A DNA stretch of 14,437 nucleotides from Bacteroidales bacterium (GTDB lineage Bacteria; Bacteroidota; Bacteroidia; Bacteroidales; UBA932): contig JAAZCF010000021.1 of the NCBI GenBank assembly GCA_012513425.1, forward strand, positions 1-14,437, read 5' to 3'. Shown here piece by piece: positions 7,814 to 14,437 of this stretch; position 1 is the first letter of the stretch; the number at the start of each line of letters is the position of its first letter. The notes under the pieces were generated by a model. That model searched no databases. It was not told the origin of the DNA and saw only the letters and a list, made by a program, of their open reading frames with translations. A program made the translations under genes and the position numbers.

Positions 7814-9356
7814 TCTCTTGACCTTTAGCGTCAGTCCAACGACACTTCACCAATTCAAGCTTACTATCTGACAAGACGTTGAGCGAACATTTGTATTTTT
7901 TAGACCAACGACGACAAATGCTATTTAAACCCTTGTTCAAATAAGCTTCCATAATAGGATTTACTATCAATTTCAGCTTTGTGTTTTTGTGAGATTCAAC
8001 CAACATGGCCAATTGGTCTTCAATTTGTTGATCTAATACTAAGGTAGAAGATACTTTTCCTGTGCCATTACAACTTGGGCAAGTTTCACCTGTTTCTATT
8101 TCTGTGACAGGACGAACTCTTTGCCTGGTGATTTGCATCAAGCCAAATTTGGAAAGAGGCAGCACGCAATGCCTTGCTCTATCTTGAGCCATGAATTCCT
8201 CCATTTTATGATAGAGTTGATTGCGATGTTCTGATTTGTCCATATCAATAAAGTCAATTATGACAATACCACCCATGTCTCTGAGCCTCATCTGTCTGGC
8301 GATTTCTTCTGCTGCAAAAAGATTAACTTCAAGAGAATTTTCTTCTTGATCGCTTTGTTGATGGCGGATGCCACTATTAACATCAATAACATGCAAAGCC
8401 TCTGTGTGCTCAATAACCAGATAAGTACCTTTCTTCATAGATACAACTTTTCCGAACGACCCTTTGATTTGTCGAACAATATCAAAATGATCGAAGATTG
8501 GTTCGGAACCTTTGTAGTAATGGACAATTTTTTCTTGCTCAGGAGAAATTAATGAAATGTATTCATGAATTTCTGAACAAATCGTCTCATCATTGGCATA
8601 GATATTATTGAAAGAATCATTTAGCAAGTCTCTTAAAATTGTTGTAACTCTACTATTCTCGGTAAAAAGAAGTTGGATAGACTTGGACTCAACCAATTTT
8701 TTCCATGAGCTTTCCCATTTTTCTACCAAACTATGCAACTCTGCATCAAGTACTGCAGCTTTTTTGCTTTCAGCTGCTGTACGGATAATGACTCCGTAAT
8801 TTGGAGGCAGAATGCTGTAGACCAACCTTTCAAGACGCTTTTTCTCTAACTTTGATGTAATTTTTTGAGATATACTGACTTTGTCGCTAAATGGCAATAA
8901 TACCATATTTCTTCCTGCGATGGATATTTCTGAAGTTAGACGAGAACCTTTTGTAGAAATAGGTTCCTTAACAATCTGAACCATGATAGGCATGCCTACT
9001 GTCAGATAATCTTCAATTTTTCCGTCTTTTGGCAATATTTCCTTTGGACGGAACTTAGAATAAAAGGCATTCAAATCCGCAACTCTTTTATCAATTTGCT
9101 GAACAAATTTATCCAGCGAGCGGAAATGCATGCCTAAATCTAAATAATGGATAAAAGCTTCTTTTTGATCACCAATGTCAACAAATGCAGCATTTAATGA
9201 AGGTAAGAGCTTTTTTACTCTACCTACAAATACATCACCAACTGAATATTTTTTATCGGAAATATTTTCGTTAGCGAACTCAACCAATCGATTGTTTTCC
9301 AACAATGCGAATTCTATCTCACCTTTCTTGACGTCAATTATCAGTTCTTTTTCCAT
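7803..9356 (-). CDS. rng: Ribonuclease G (RNase E/G family)
   Basis: This endoribonuclease cuts single-stranded A/U-rich RNA and takes part in rRNA maturation and mRNA decay in the cytoplasm. The 517 residues run from an N-terminal segment with an S1 RNA-binding domain (about 37-145) to the nuclease core. The metal-binding aspartates are D325 (VIDVNSG) and D368 (VIIDFIDM), 43 residues apart as in E. coli RNase E. The zinc-link motif CPSC is at 426-429. It lacks the long C-terminal degradosome scaffold of RNase E, so it is the G type. The S1 region has a larger insertion (about 74-120) than I recall for E. coli RNase G, apparently usual in Bacteroidota. A 55-nt gap with a hairpin separates it from the upstream small basic gene, and its 3' end overlaps argH. 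Confidence 0.95.
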   Translation of the reverse strand: MEKELIIDVKKGEIEFALLENNRLVEFANENISDKKYSVGDVFVGRVKKLLPSLNAAFVDIGDQKEAFIHYLDLGMHFRSLDKFVQQIDKRVADLNAFYSKFRPKEILPKDGKIEDYLTVGMPIMVQIVKEPISTKGSRLTSEISIAGRNMVLLPFSDKVSISQKITSKLEKKRLERLVYSILPPNYGVIIRTAAESKKAAVLDAELHSLVEKWESSWKKLVESKSIQLLFTENSRVTTILRDLLNDSFNNIYANDETICSEIHEYISLISPEQEKIVHYYKGSEPIFDHFDIVRQIKGSFGKVVSMKKGTYLVIEHTEALHVIDVNSGIRHQQSDQEENSLEVNLFAAEEIARQMRLRDMGGIVIIDFIDMDKSEHRNQLYHKMEEFMAQDRARHCVLPLSKFGLMQITRQRVRPVTEIETGETCPSCNGTGKVSSTLVLDQQIEDQLAMLVESHKNTKLKLIVNPIMEAYLNKGLNSICRRWSKKYKCSLNVLSDSKLELVKCRWTDAKGQEITI

Positions 9357-9373
9357 TCAAAATAAAATTAAGA

Positions 9374-9403
9374 GAGGGTGTCCCAGATGTTTTGGTCACC
9401 CTC
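9374..9403 (-). terminator. Hairpin between the small basic gene and rng: terminator or attenuator/mRNA-stability element
   Basis: Read on the - strand, GAGGGTG (9403-9397) and CACCCTC (9380-9374) form a perfect 7-bp stem. The 16-nt loop can itself form a short CCA/TGG pairing. It is followed by TCTTAATTTTATTTT, an interrupted U-rich tract that runs to the rng start codon. It sits 8 nt past the stop codon of the 29-residue gene. It could end most HU and small-gene transcripts while letting some read through into rng, or it could act as a 5' hairpin controlling rng mRNA. The stem is seen directly; the function is inference. The T tract is weaker than a textbook intrinsic terminator. Confidence 0.5.
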
Positions 9404-9411
9404 ATAAACTC

Positions 9412-9501
9412 TTATTTCTTCTTGTGTCTGTTTTTGCGCAAACGTTTCTTACGTTTGTGCGTAGACATTTTGTGTCTTTTTCTTTTTTTACCGCTTGGCA
9501 T
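9412..9501 (-). CDS. Small basic AURKAIP1/COX24-domain (mS38-like) protein, 29 residues
   Basis: Translation from the ATG at 9501 gives 29 residues, beginning MPSGKKRKRHKM and ending RKNRHKKK, before a TAA at 9412. More than half the residues are Lys, Arg or His and none is acidic. I recognise this as the tiny protein annotated in Bacteroidota as AURKAIP1/COX24 domain-containing, a domain shared with the mitochondrial small-subunit ribosomal protein mS38. A ribosome-bound role is likely but inferred. It lies 20 bp after HU on the same strand and before RNase G, a gene for an rRNA-processing enzyme, which fits a ribosome connection. The size makes it easy for gene callers to miss. No Shine-Dalgarno sequence precedes it. 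Confidence 0.85.
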   Translation of the reverse strand: MPSGKKRKRHKMSTHKRKKRLRKNRHKKK

Positions 9502-9521
9502 AATATTTTGTTTTTAAAACG

Positions 9522-9803
9522 TTATTTCAATTTTTTTACCTGATCAGCAAAAGTTTTGGCAGGTTTGAAAGATGGAATCTTGTGGGCAGCAATAGTGATA
9601 GTTTCATTTTTAGAGATATTGCGAGCTGTCTTTTTAGCACGCTGTTTAATTACAAAACTGCCAAAGCCACGAAGATACACATTCTCACCATTAGAAAGAG
9701 ATCCTTTAACGCTCTCCATGAATGATTCAACTACATTTTGAACTGCGATTTTCTCTAGGCCGGTAGCTTTTGCTACTTCATTTACGATTTCAGCTTTAGT
9801 CAT
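9522..9803 (-). CDS. hup: HU-family DNA-binding protein
   Basis: This histone-like nucleoid protein binds and bends DNA as a dimer. The 93-residue length is normal for HU. The N-terminal helical body is MTKAEIVNEVAKATGLEK; the signature GFGSFVIKQRAKKTARN spans 46-62, and the DNA-gripping arm continues to IPSFKPAKTF. The tip of the arm reads RNISKN where E. coli HU has RNP, so the intercalating proline (Pro63) is replaced by isoleucine; as I recall this is common in Bacteroidota HU. It is the first gene of the - strand group HU, small basic protein, rng, and has a good lineage-type promoter upstream. IHF is less likely because the genome context and arm sequence fit HU. Confidence 0.95.
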   Translation of the reverse strand: MTKAEIVNEVAKATGLEKIAVQNVVESFMESVKGSLSNGENVYLRGFGSFVIKQRAKKTARNISKNETITIAAHKIPSFKPAKTFADQVKKLK

Positions 9804-9863
9804 AGCTTTAATTATTTAATTGTTAATATTATATATTCTCTTTTACCAATGGAAACTGGCTTG

Positions 9864-9894
9864 CAAAATTAGGCTTAATATTTTAATATACAAA
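9864..9894 (-). promoter_or_regulatory. Bacteroidota housekeeping-type promoter for the HU gene
   Basis: On the - strand, TTTG (9894-9891) is followed after exactly 19 bp by TAATTTTG (9871-9864). This matches the TTTG-N19-TAnnTTTG consensus of the Bacteroidota primary sigma factor in every fixed position. Transcription would begin a few bases beyond, near 9856-9860, leaving a 5' leader of about 53-57 nt before the HU ATG. The leader is A+T-rich (AATTAAATAATTAAAG just before the start) and has no Shine-Dalgarno sequence. The match is direct; the start point is predicted. Confidence 0.75.
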
Positions 9895-9946
9895 AACAAA
9901 AAAGGTTTTTTTTAATATTTATTCTGAAACACTAATTTTCCTTACC

Positions 9947-9963
9947 TTGGCACAATGATTGAC
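9947..9963 (+). promoter_or_regulatory. Sigma-54-like -24/-12 element upstream of lon
   Basis: TTGGCAC (9947-9953), five bases and TTGAC (9959-9963) reproduce the spacing of a sigma-54 promoter (TGGCAC-N5-TTGC). The GG is complete, but the -12 position is A (9962) instead of C. The implied start near 9974 leaves a leader of about 29 nt before lon. A weaker alternative is a degenerate housekeeping promoter with TAATTTTC at 9933-9940, which would start transcription near 9947. No activator site was identified. The resemblance is direct; use by sigma-54 is inference. Confidence 0.35.
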
Positions 9964-9969
9964 TATATA

Positions 9970-9992
9970 TGTCATTCTTATAAATAATGACA
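9970..9992. repeat. Perfect 7-bp inverted repeat in the lon leader (possible operator)
   Basis: TGTCATT (9970-9976) and AATGACA (9986-9992) are perfect inverted copies separated by 9 bp. The repeat ends 10 bp before the lon start codon. A further TGACA half-site follows at 9996-10000. A 7-N9-7 palindrome is a shape used by dimeric repressors; heat-shock CIRCE operators also have an N9 spacer, but the arm sequence here is not CIRCE. As RNA it could form a weak hairpin near the 5' end of the lon message. The repeat is seen directly; regulation of lon by it is inference. Confidence 0.5.
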
Positions 9993-10002
9993 ATTTGACA
10001 CC

Positions 10003-12408
10003 ATGGTAAAAGACAATATATTTTTTGGAGAAGATCAAGGAATGAATATCATCCCTGTAATGAGTATTGAATCTATTCACGATTTAGATGCGAAGGAGTT
10101 GCCTTCAGTGCTGCCAATTCTACCACTTAAAAACATTGTGTTATTCCCTGACACAGTGATTCCTATCCCTGTTCGAAGAGAAAAATCCATACAATTGCTG
10201 AACGAGGCATATAAATCCAATAAACTAATAGGAGCAATCACTCAGAAAAATTCTAAAGTCGAAAATCCAAAGTCTGAAGATATTTTTGACATGGGCACCA
10301 TTGGCAGAATTATCAAAATCATTGACATTCCTAATGGGCCTGTGACAGCCATCATTCAAGGAGTAAAAAGATTTGAATTAAAGTCTGTCGATATTACAGA
10401 GCCATATCTTATGGCTAGTGTAAAGTATATTGAAGATATTCTTCCAGATAAAGATGATGTTGAGATGGATTCTATTGCCAAAGGCATCAAAAATTCTGCC
10501 TCTCACATCATCAAACTCAATCAACATATTTCACAAGATGCCGGATTTGCAATAAAAGGCATAGAAGATTATGCCTTCCTTGTGAACTTTGTCGCTACTA
10601 CTATTGAAATTGAAAATCAAATAGAAAAAATGTCTCTATTGTATGAGAACTATTTGAAAGAAAGAGCTTTGAGACTTTTAGAACTTCTTGACAAGCAGAT
10701 AGAATTACTAAAAATCAGGGAAGATATTCAAAAGAAGGTAAAAAACGAGATTGACCAACAGCAAAGAGAGTATTATTTGAACAACCAGCTTAAAACAATT
10801 CAAGAAGAGTTGGGTATGAACTCTGAAGATGATGACATTTCTGAATTGATTGAAACTGCTTCAAAGAAAGATTGGCCTCAACAAGCTGCCCAAGCATTTG
10901 ATAAGGAGATTAAGAAACTTGAAAAAATCAATCCTTCTTCTCCGGATTACAGCATTCAATACGGATATCTTTCCACTCTATTGGAGTTACCTTGGAACGA
11001 ATGCACAGAAGACAATCTGGACTTGAATCATGCCCAAAAGATTTTGGATAGTAAACATTATGGCCTTGATAGTGTAAAAGAGAGAATCATTGAATATTTG
11101 GCTGTTCTAAAGTTGAAAGGTGACATGAAATCTCCTATACTATGCCTTTGGGGCCCTCCGGGAGTAGGAAAGACATCCCTTGGCAAATCTATTGCCTCTG
11201 CCCTTGGCAGAAAATATGGGCGTATTTCTTTAGGAGGATTGCATGATGAATCTGAAATCAGAGGTCACAGACGCACATATATTGGAGCCATGCCAGGTCG
11301 AATAATTCAGACTATCAAGCGTGCCGGGAGTTCAAATCCAGTTATAGTGTTGGATGAAATTGACAAGGTTACTGAAGACTTCCACGGAGACCCTGCGTCA
11401 GCTTTGCTTGAGGTACTCGATCCTGAGCAAAACTCTACATTCCATGACAATTATCTTGATTTGGACTATGACTTATCCAAAATATTGTTTATTACCACTG
11501 CCAATAATATTAGCACCATCCATCCTGCTTTGAAAGATAGAATGGAAATGATAAATGTGTCTGGATATCTTGCTGAAGAAAAAATTGCCATTGCCAAAAA
11601 GCATCTACTTCCAAAACAACTTAGTGATCATGGCCTCAGCTCAAAAGATTTAAAACTGAACAAAGAAGATTTATCTTTGATCATTAATGATTATACCAGC
11701 GAAAGCGGTGTGCGCGGATTGGACAAGCAATTGGCTAAAATTGCTAGAATGACCGCAAAGAAAATCGCTTTGAATCAAGATCATAATCTTACTCTATCAG
11801 CTGCAGATATTAAAGAGTATTTGGGTCTGCCGACAAACCATCATGATAGCCAAAAAGGCAATCAAATGCCTGGTGTGGTTACCGGTCTGGCATGGACTCA
11901 AGTTGGTGGTGAAATATTGTTTATCGAATGCAGTACAAGCAATGATGGAAAAGGAAACTTGACTACAACAGGTAATTTGGGTGATGTTATGAAAGAATCA
12001 GCTATGATAGCTTTTCAATACTTAAAATCCAATAGTGAACTTTTGAGCTTGGATCCAAAAGTATTCCACGAAAAAGATTTTCATATTCATGTCCCTGAGG
12101 GTGCAATTCCAAAAGATGGTCCTTCTGCTGGCATCACAATGGTTACTGCCATTGCTTCAGCCCTGACAGGCAAATGCGTAAAGGATGCAGTGGCAATGAC
12201 AGGAGAAACGACTCTTAGAGGTAAGGTCTTACCGGTAGGCGGCATAAAAGAGAAAATATTAGCAGCTAAAAGAGCAGGAGTCAAGACAATTGTATTGTCA
12301 AAAGATAATGAAAGAGACATAAATGATATAAAAGACATATATATAAAGGGTCTGCAATTCAAATATGTTGAACGTATTGAAGAAGTTCTTAAATTTGTTT
12401 TTGATTAG
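10003..12408 (+). CDS. lon: ATP-dependent Lon protease
   Basis: Lon degrades misfolded and some regulatory proteins in the cytoplasm as a hexamer. The 801 residues contain all three parts: an N-terminal substrate-binding domain (about 37-225, starting LPILPLKNIVLFPD) with a coiled-coil-rich stretch after it, an AAA+ module with Walker A GPPGVGKT at 384-391 and Walker B VIVLDEID at 447-454, and a Ser-Lys protease domain with S708 in PKDGPSAG and K751, 43 residues apart as in E. coli. The ATG at 10003 gives an N-terminal extension of roughly 35 residues before the first domain, typical of Bacteroidota Lon; another ATG at 10042 is a possible start. It has a divergent promoter region with HU, and ung follows after 14 bp. 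Confidence 0.97.
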   Translation: MVKDNIFFGEDQGMNIIPVMSIESIHDLDAKELPSVLPILPLKNIVLFPDTVIPIPVRREKSIQLLNEAYKSNKLIGAITQKNSKVENPKSEDIFDMGTIGRIIKIIDIPNGPVTAIIQGVKRFELKSVDITEPYLMASVKYIEDILPDKDDVEMDSIAKGIKNSASHIIKLNQHISQDAGFAIKGIEDYAFLVNFVATTIEIENQIEKMSLLYENYLKERALRLLELLDKQIELLKIREDIQKKVKNEIDQQQREYYLNNQLKTIQEELGMNSEDDDISELIETASKKDWPQQAAQAFDKEIKKLEKINPSSPDYSIQYGYLSTLLELPWNECTEDNLDLNHAQKILDSKHYGLDSVKERIIEYLAVLKLKGDMKSPILCLWGPPGVGKTSLGKSIASALGRKYGRISLGGLHDESEIRGHRRTYIGAMPGRIIQTIKRAGSSNPVIVLDEIDKVTEDFHGDPASALLEVLDPEQNSTFHDNYLDLDYDLSKILFITTANNISTIHPALKDRMEMINVSGYLAEEKIAIAKKHLLPKQLSDHGLSSKDLKLNKEDLSLIINDYTSESGVRGLDKQLAKIARMTAKKIALNQDHNLTLSAADIKEYLGLPTNHHDSQKGNQMPGVVTGLAWTQVGGEILFIECSTSNDGKGNLTTTGNLGDVMKESAMIAFQYLKSNSELLSLDPKVFHEKDFHIHVPEGAIPKDGPSAGITMVTAIASALTGKCVKDAVAMTGETTLRGKVLPVGGIKEKILAAKRAGVKTIVLSKDNERDINDIKDIYIKGLQFKYVERIEEVLKFVFD

Positions 12409-12422
12409 ACAATTTTAGATAA

Positions 12423-13091
12423 ATGAAAGTCTGTATAGAACAAAGTTGGAAGGAAGTTTTGCAAAGTGAGTTTGACAAGCCTTACTTTCGTGCCATTTCT
12501 TCTCGGTTACACTCCGAGTTAAATGCAGGAAATATAATTTATCCTCCCGGCACAAAAATTTTCAATGCTTTTGAACTAACACCTTTCAATAAAGTCAAAG
12601 TAGTCATTTTGGGCCAAGATCCATATCATGGTCCAGGGCAGGCAGAAGGGCTTAGTTTTTCTGTGCCTCAAGGGATTAAACCTCCTCCTTCCCTATTGAA
12701 TATTTATAAAGAATTATCTAGTGACTTAGGCGTTTCTATCAACAAAGATGGTTCATTAATTGCATGGGCAAAGCAGGGAGTATTTTTGCTCAACGCCATT
12801 TTGACAGTTCGAGCATCAGAAGCCACATCACATAGTGACATTGGCTGGCAAATATTCACTGATGCCGTTATTAAAGCCTTAAGCGATGGTAGAGACGGAA
12901 TTATCTTCCTATTATGGGGTAATTATGCTAGAAGTAAAAAAGCACTTATTGACTGCAACCGCCACTATGTTCTAGAGGCAGCACACCCTTCGCCTTTAGC
13001 TAGAGGGGCTTTTTTCGGATGCAAACATTTTTCCAAAACAAATGAAATATTAATTAGCAATGGTCAGGGGCCAATAGATTGGACATTATAA
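12423..13091 (+). CDS. ung: Uracil-DNA glycosylase (family 1)
   Basis: Ung removes uracil from DNA after cytosine deamination or dUTP misincorporation, starting base excision repair. The 222-residue protein has the water-activating loop GQDPYHG at 64-70 (D66), the Pro-rich loop KPPPS at 86-90, LLNAILTVR at 122-130 and the minor-groove HPSPL loop at 188-192, where L192 is the intercalating leucine. After HPSPL the sequence runs ARGAFFG, about one residue shorter than the usual form with SxxRGFFG, but the catalytic parts are intact. It starts 14 bp after lon, with no Shine-Dalgarno sequence, and its TAA shares a base with the coaD ATG. There is no terminator-like hairpin between lon and ung, so they may be cotranscribed. 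Confidence 0.96.
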   Translation: MKVCIEQSWKEVLQSEFDKPYFRAISSRLHSELNAGNIIYPPGTKIFNAFELTPFNKVKVVILGQDPYHGPGQAEGLSFSVPQGIKPPPSLLNIYKELSSDLGVSINKDGSLIAWAKQGVFLLNAILTVRASEATSHSDIGWQIFTDAVIKALSDGRDGIIFLLWGNYARSKKALIDCNRHYVLEAAHPSPLARGAFFGCKHFSKTNEILISNGQGPIDWTL

Positions 13092-13570
13092 TGAGAACAA
13101 CAGCTTTATTCCCAGGATCGTTTGATCCTTTTACTCTTGGTCATTTGGATGTATTACATTCTGCACTAAAGCTTTTTGACAAAGTCATTGTTGCAGTAGG
13201 ATATAATAGCAGTAAACCTGGTTTTTTCCCGCCTGAAGTCAGAGTAGACATCATAAAAGAGTGTGTAAAAGACCTTGAAAATGTTGAAGTATGTTCTTTT
13301 AAGGGACTTACTATTGAATTTTGTCGCACTATTGGTGCATCTTGCATTGTCAGGGGCATAAGGACAACCACTGACTTTGAATTGGAAAGTGTTGTTGCTC
13401 AAGCGAACAAACGTATGGCTCCGGAAATCTCAAGCATCTTCATTCCATCAAGTCACGAATATTCTTTTATTTCTTCTACTGTTGTGAGAGATGTTTTGAT
13501 CAATGGCGGAAGTGCAAAGTGTTTTTTACCCAAATGGGTTGATATTGATAAATACATGAAGAAAAGATGA
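13091..13570 (+). CDS. coaD: Phosphopantetheine adenylyltransferase
   Basis: CoaD transfers AMP from ATP to 4'-phosphopantetheine, the fourth step of coenzyme A synthesis. Starting at 13091 gives 159 residues, the normal length, with FPGSFDPFTLGH at 7-18 (nucleotide-binding TxGH at 15-18), VRGIRTTTDFE at 87-97 and the ATP-contacting ISSTVVR at 127-133. A start at 13079 would add only MDII inside ung and is not needed. The chosen ATG overlaps the ung stop as TAATG, matching the 1-4 bp overlaps common in this window. Its own stop overlaps the next gene as ATGA. All expected motifs are present. Confidence 0.96.
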   Translation: MRTTALFPGSFDPFTLGHLDVLHSALKLFDKVIVAVGYNSSKPGFFPPEVRVDIIKECVKDLENVEVCSFKGLTIEFCRTIGASCIVRGIRTTTDFELESVVAQANKRMAPEISSIFIPSSHEYSFISSTVVRDVLINGGSAKCFLPKWVDIDKYMKKR

Positions 13571-14437
13571 AATCTGCTTATCTAATATTTATTGCACTTT
13601 TTCTACTCTCTCCTTTTGCTAAAGCTCAAAATGAACAGAGTGAAGAGATGTTTGCTTCCACCAAAACTTATCTGAAAGCCATGAGTATTTATTCGATAGA
13701 CAGCATCATATCTGCCTCTGATAGATTAATATCAATCATGAGTAACAAGGAAGACTCAACAAGGATGGCAGGAACAATTTTTGACTATTATTCTACTTGC
13801 CCTGTCATGGGAACAGAAGCAGTTGCCGTGCATATAGCCGATAACTACTTTTTGAATGGCAAACTTAAATGGCCATCAGAGGATAGTTACCCAAGCTTGT
13901 TTGCGTTTGCAGAATTCAATAGAGCCTCTTTATTAGGGAAAAGCGCTCCTGAACTCAGGATGATTTCTATTGACAGTTCTTTTGTCGACATCAGAGCGAT
14001 TAGGTCTCCTTTAAAATTATTGTATTTTTATGAAGATGGCTGTTCGTCATGCGCCATTCAAACTCCGCAAATAGCTGAGATACTTAAAAATTATACAGGA
14101 TCTTGCCCAATTGCTTTCTTTGCAATTTATACCCAAAGTTCACGTGAACAATGGAAACAATATGTAAAAGCACATTTTGATATTATTGACAATCCGAATG
14201 TTCAGGTATTTCACCTTTGGGACCCTGAGTTGGACAGCGATTTTCAAAGAAAATATGGAGTATTAACCACCCCTGCAACTTTTTTGCTAAACAGCGAAAA
14301 TACAATAATTGGCAGGAAACTCGACAGCAGAGCTGTGGCAAAACTTCTTGGCAACAAAGATGATTATCGCAGTTCTTTGTTGCTATTATTTGAAAATCTT
14401 ACAAATCATATGGGGCTAGGGCCTGAGAGTGCTAAAG
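13567..14437 (+). CDS. Exported thioredoxin-fold protein (3' truncated by window edge)
   Basis: The frame is open from the ATG at 13567 to the right edge, giving 290 residues of an incomplete protein. It begins with a signal peptide, MKSAYLIFIALFLLSPFAKA, with an AKA|Q type cleavage site near residue 20 and no lipobox cysteine, so it is probably periplasmic. Residues 22-120 or so are a helical-looking domain without a firm assignment; they resemble the N-terminal part of Bacteroidota thioredoxin proteins annotated DUF5106, which I hold loosely. A thioredoxin-like domain follows, with a CSSC redox motif (C159, C162, in YFYEDGCSSC) and a cis-proline in LTTPATFLL (P236). It likely handles disulfides or thiols outside the cytoplasm; the partner is unknown. 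The start overlaps the coaD stop by 4 bp, so expression is probably coupled to coaD. Confidence 0.8.
   Translation, partial: MKSAYLIFIALFLLSPFAKAQNEQSEEMFASTKTYLKAMSIYSIDSIISASDRLISIMSNKEDSTRMAGTIFDYYSTCPVMGTEAVAVHIADNYFLNGKLKWPSEDSYPSLFAFAEFNRASLLGKSAPELRMISIDSSFVDIRAIRSPLKLLYFYEDGCSSCAIQTPQIAEILKNYTGSCPIAFFAIYTQSSREQWKQYVKAHFDIIDNPNVQVFHLWDPELDSDFQRKYGVLTTPATFLLNSENTIIGRKLDSRAVAKLLGNKDDYRSSLLLLFENLTNHMGLGPESAK

Noticed and set aside
9175..9543. Open frame of 122 codons on the + strand across the rng start, the small gene and the HU end
   Set aside because: Antisense to three supported genes; its hydrophobic, Phe-rich translation is what the complement of Lys-rich codons produces.
9970..9992. 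CIRCE/HrcA heat-shock operator before lon
   Set aside because: The 9-bp spacer fits, but the arms TGTCATT/AATGACA do not match TTAGCACTC/GAGTGCTAA.
13079..13570. Longer coaD start adding MDII
   Set aside because: The ATG at 13091 gives the family's normal N-terminus and length and forms a TAATG overlap with ung.
1..14437. Mobile element, CRISPR array, toxin-antitoxin or defence system
   Set aside because: I looked for transposase or integrase motifs, regularly spaced repeats and small paired genes and found none; every gene is a core metabolic or housekeeping type.

Overview
The window looks like a stretch of chromosome from a member of the Bacteroidota. The evidence is a moderately A+T-rich composition (judged by eye, not computed), start codons with no Shine-Dalgarno sequence in front of them, a TTTG-N19-TAnnTTTG promoter before the HU gene, a Bacteroidota-type ArgF' carbamoyltransferase in the arginine cluster, an HU protein of the MTKAEIV...ARNISKN type, and a 29-residue MPSGKKRKRHKM-type basic protein beside RNase G. 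I cannot place it to genus. Almost every base is coding. The longest gene-free stretch is 199 bp (9804-10002), so no gap exceeds 300 bases. I saw no rRNA, tRNA, CRISPR array, insertion sequence or phage gene.

Region 1 (1-7813, + strand) is a very compact arginine biosynthesis operon: a GNAT acyltransferase (truncated by the window edge), argG, argC, argD, argF', argB, argE, argH. Adjacent genes overlap by 1-4 bp or are 1-6 bp apart. Together they can turn glutamate into arginine through N-acylated intermediates. The GNAT protein probably acylates glutamate, ArgB phosphorylates it, ArgC reduces it and ArgD transaminates it. ArgF' carbamoylates the still-acylated ornithine, ArgE removes the acyl group to give citrulline, and ArgG plus ArgH finish arginine. 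Carbamoyl phosphate synthase is not in view. The residue that sets acyl preference in ArgF' (Ser90) suggests the acyl group may be succinyl rather than acetyl.

Region 2 (7803-9803, - strand) reads HU, then a tiny basic AURKAIP1/COX24-like (mS38-like) protein, then RNase G. A hairpin lies just before the RNase G start. The RNase G and argH genes converge and overlap tail-to-tail by 11 bp.

Region 3 (9804-10002) is a divergent A+T-rich promoter region serving HU on one side and lon on the other. The lon side carries a sigma-54-like element and a perfect 7-bp inverted repeat.

Region 4 (10003-14437, + strand) holds lon, ung, coaD and the start of a gene for an exported thioredoxin-fold protein, closely spaced or overlapping and probably cotranscribed at least from ung onward.

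I did not find a convincing undescribed multi-gene system; this is mostly core metabolism and housekeeping. The points most worth a second look are the ArgF' specificity residue, the cysteine-rich tail of the GNAT protein, the control elements before lon and RNase G, and the small basic protein that gene callers may miss.
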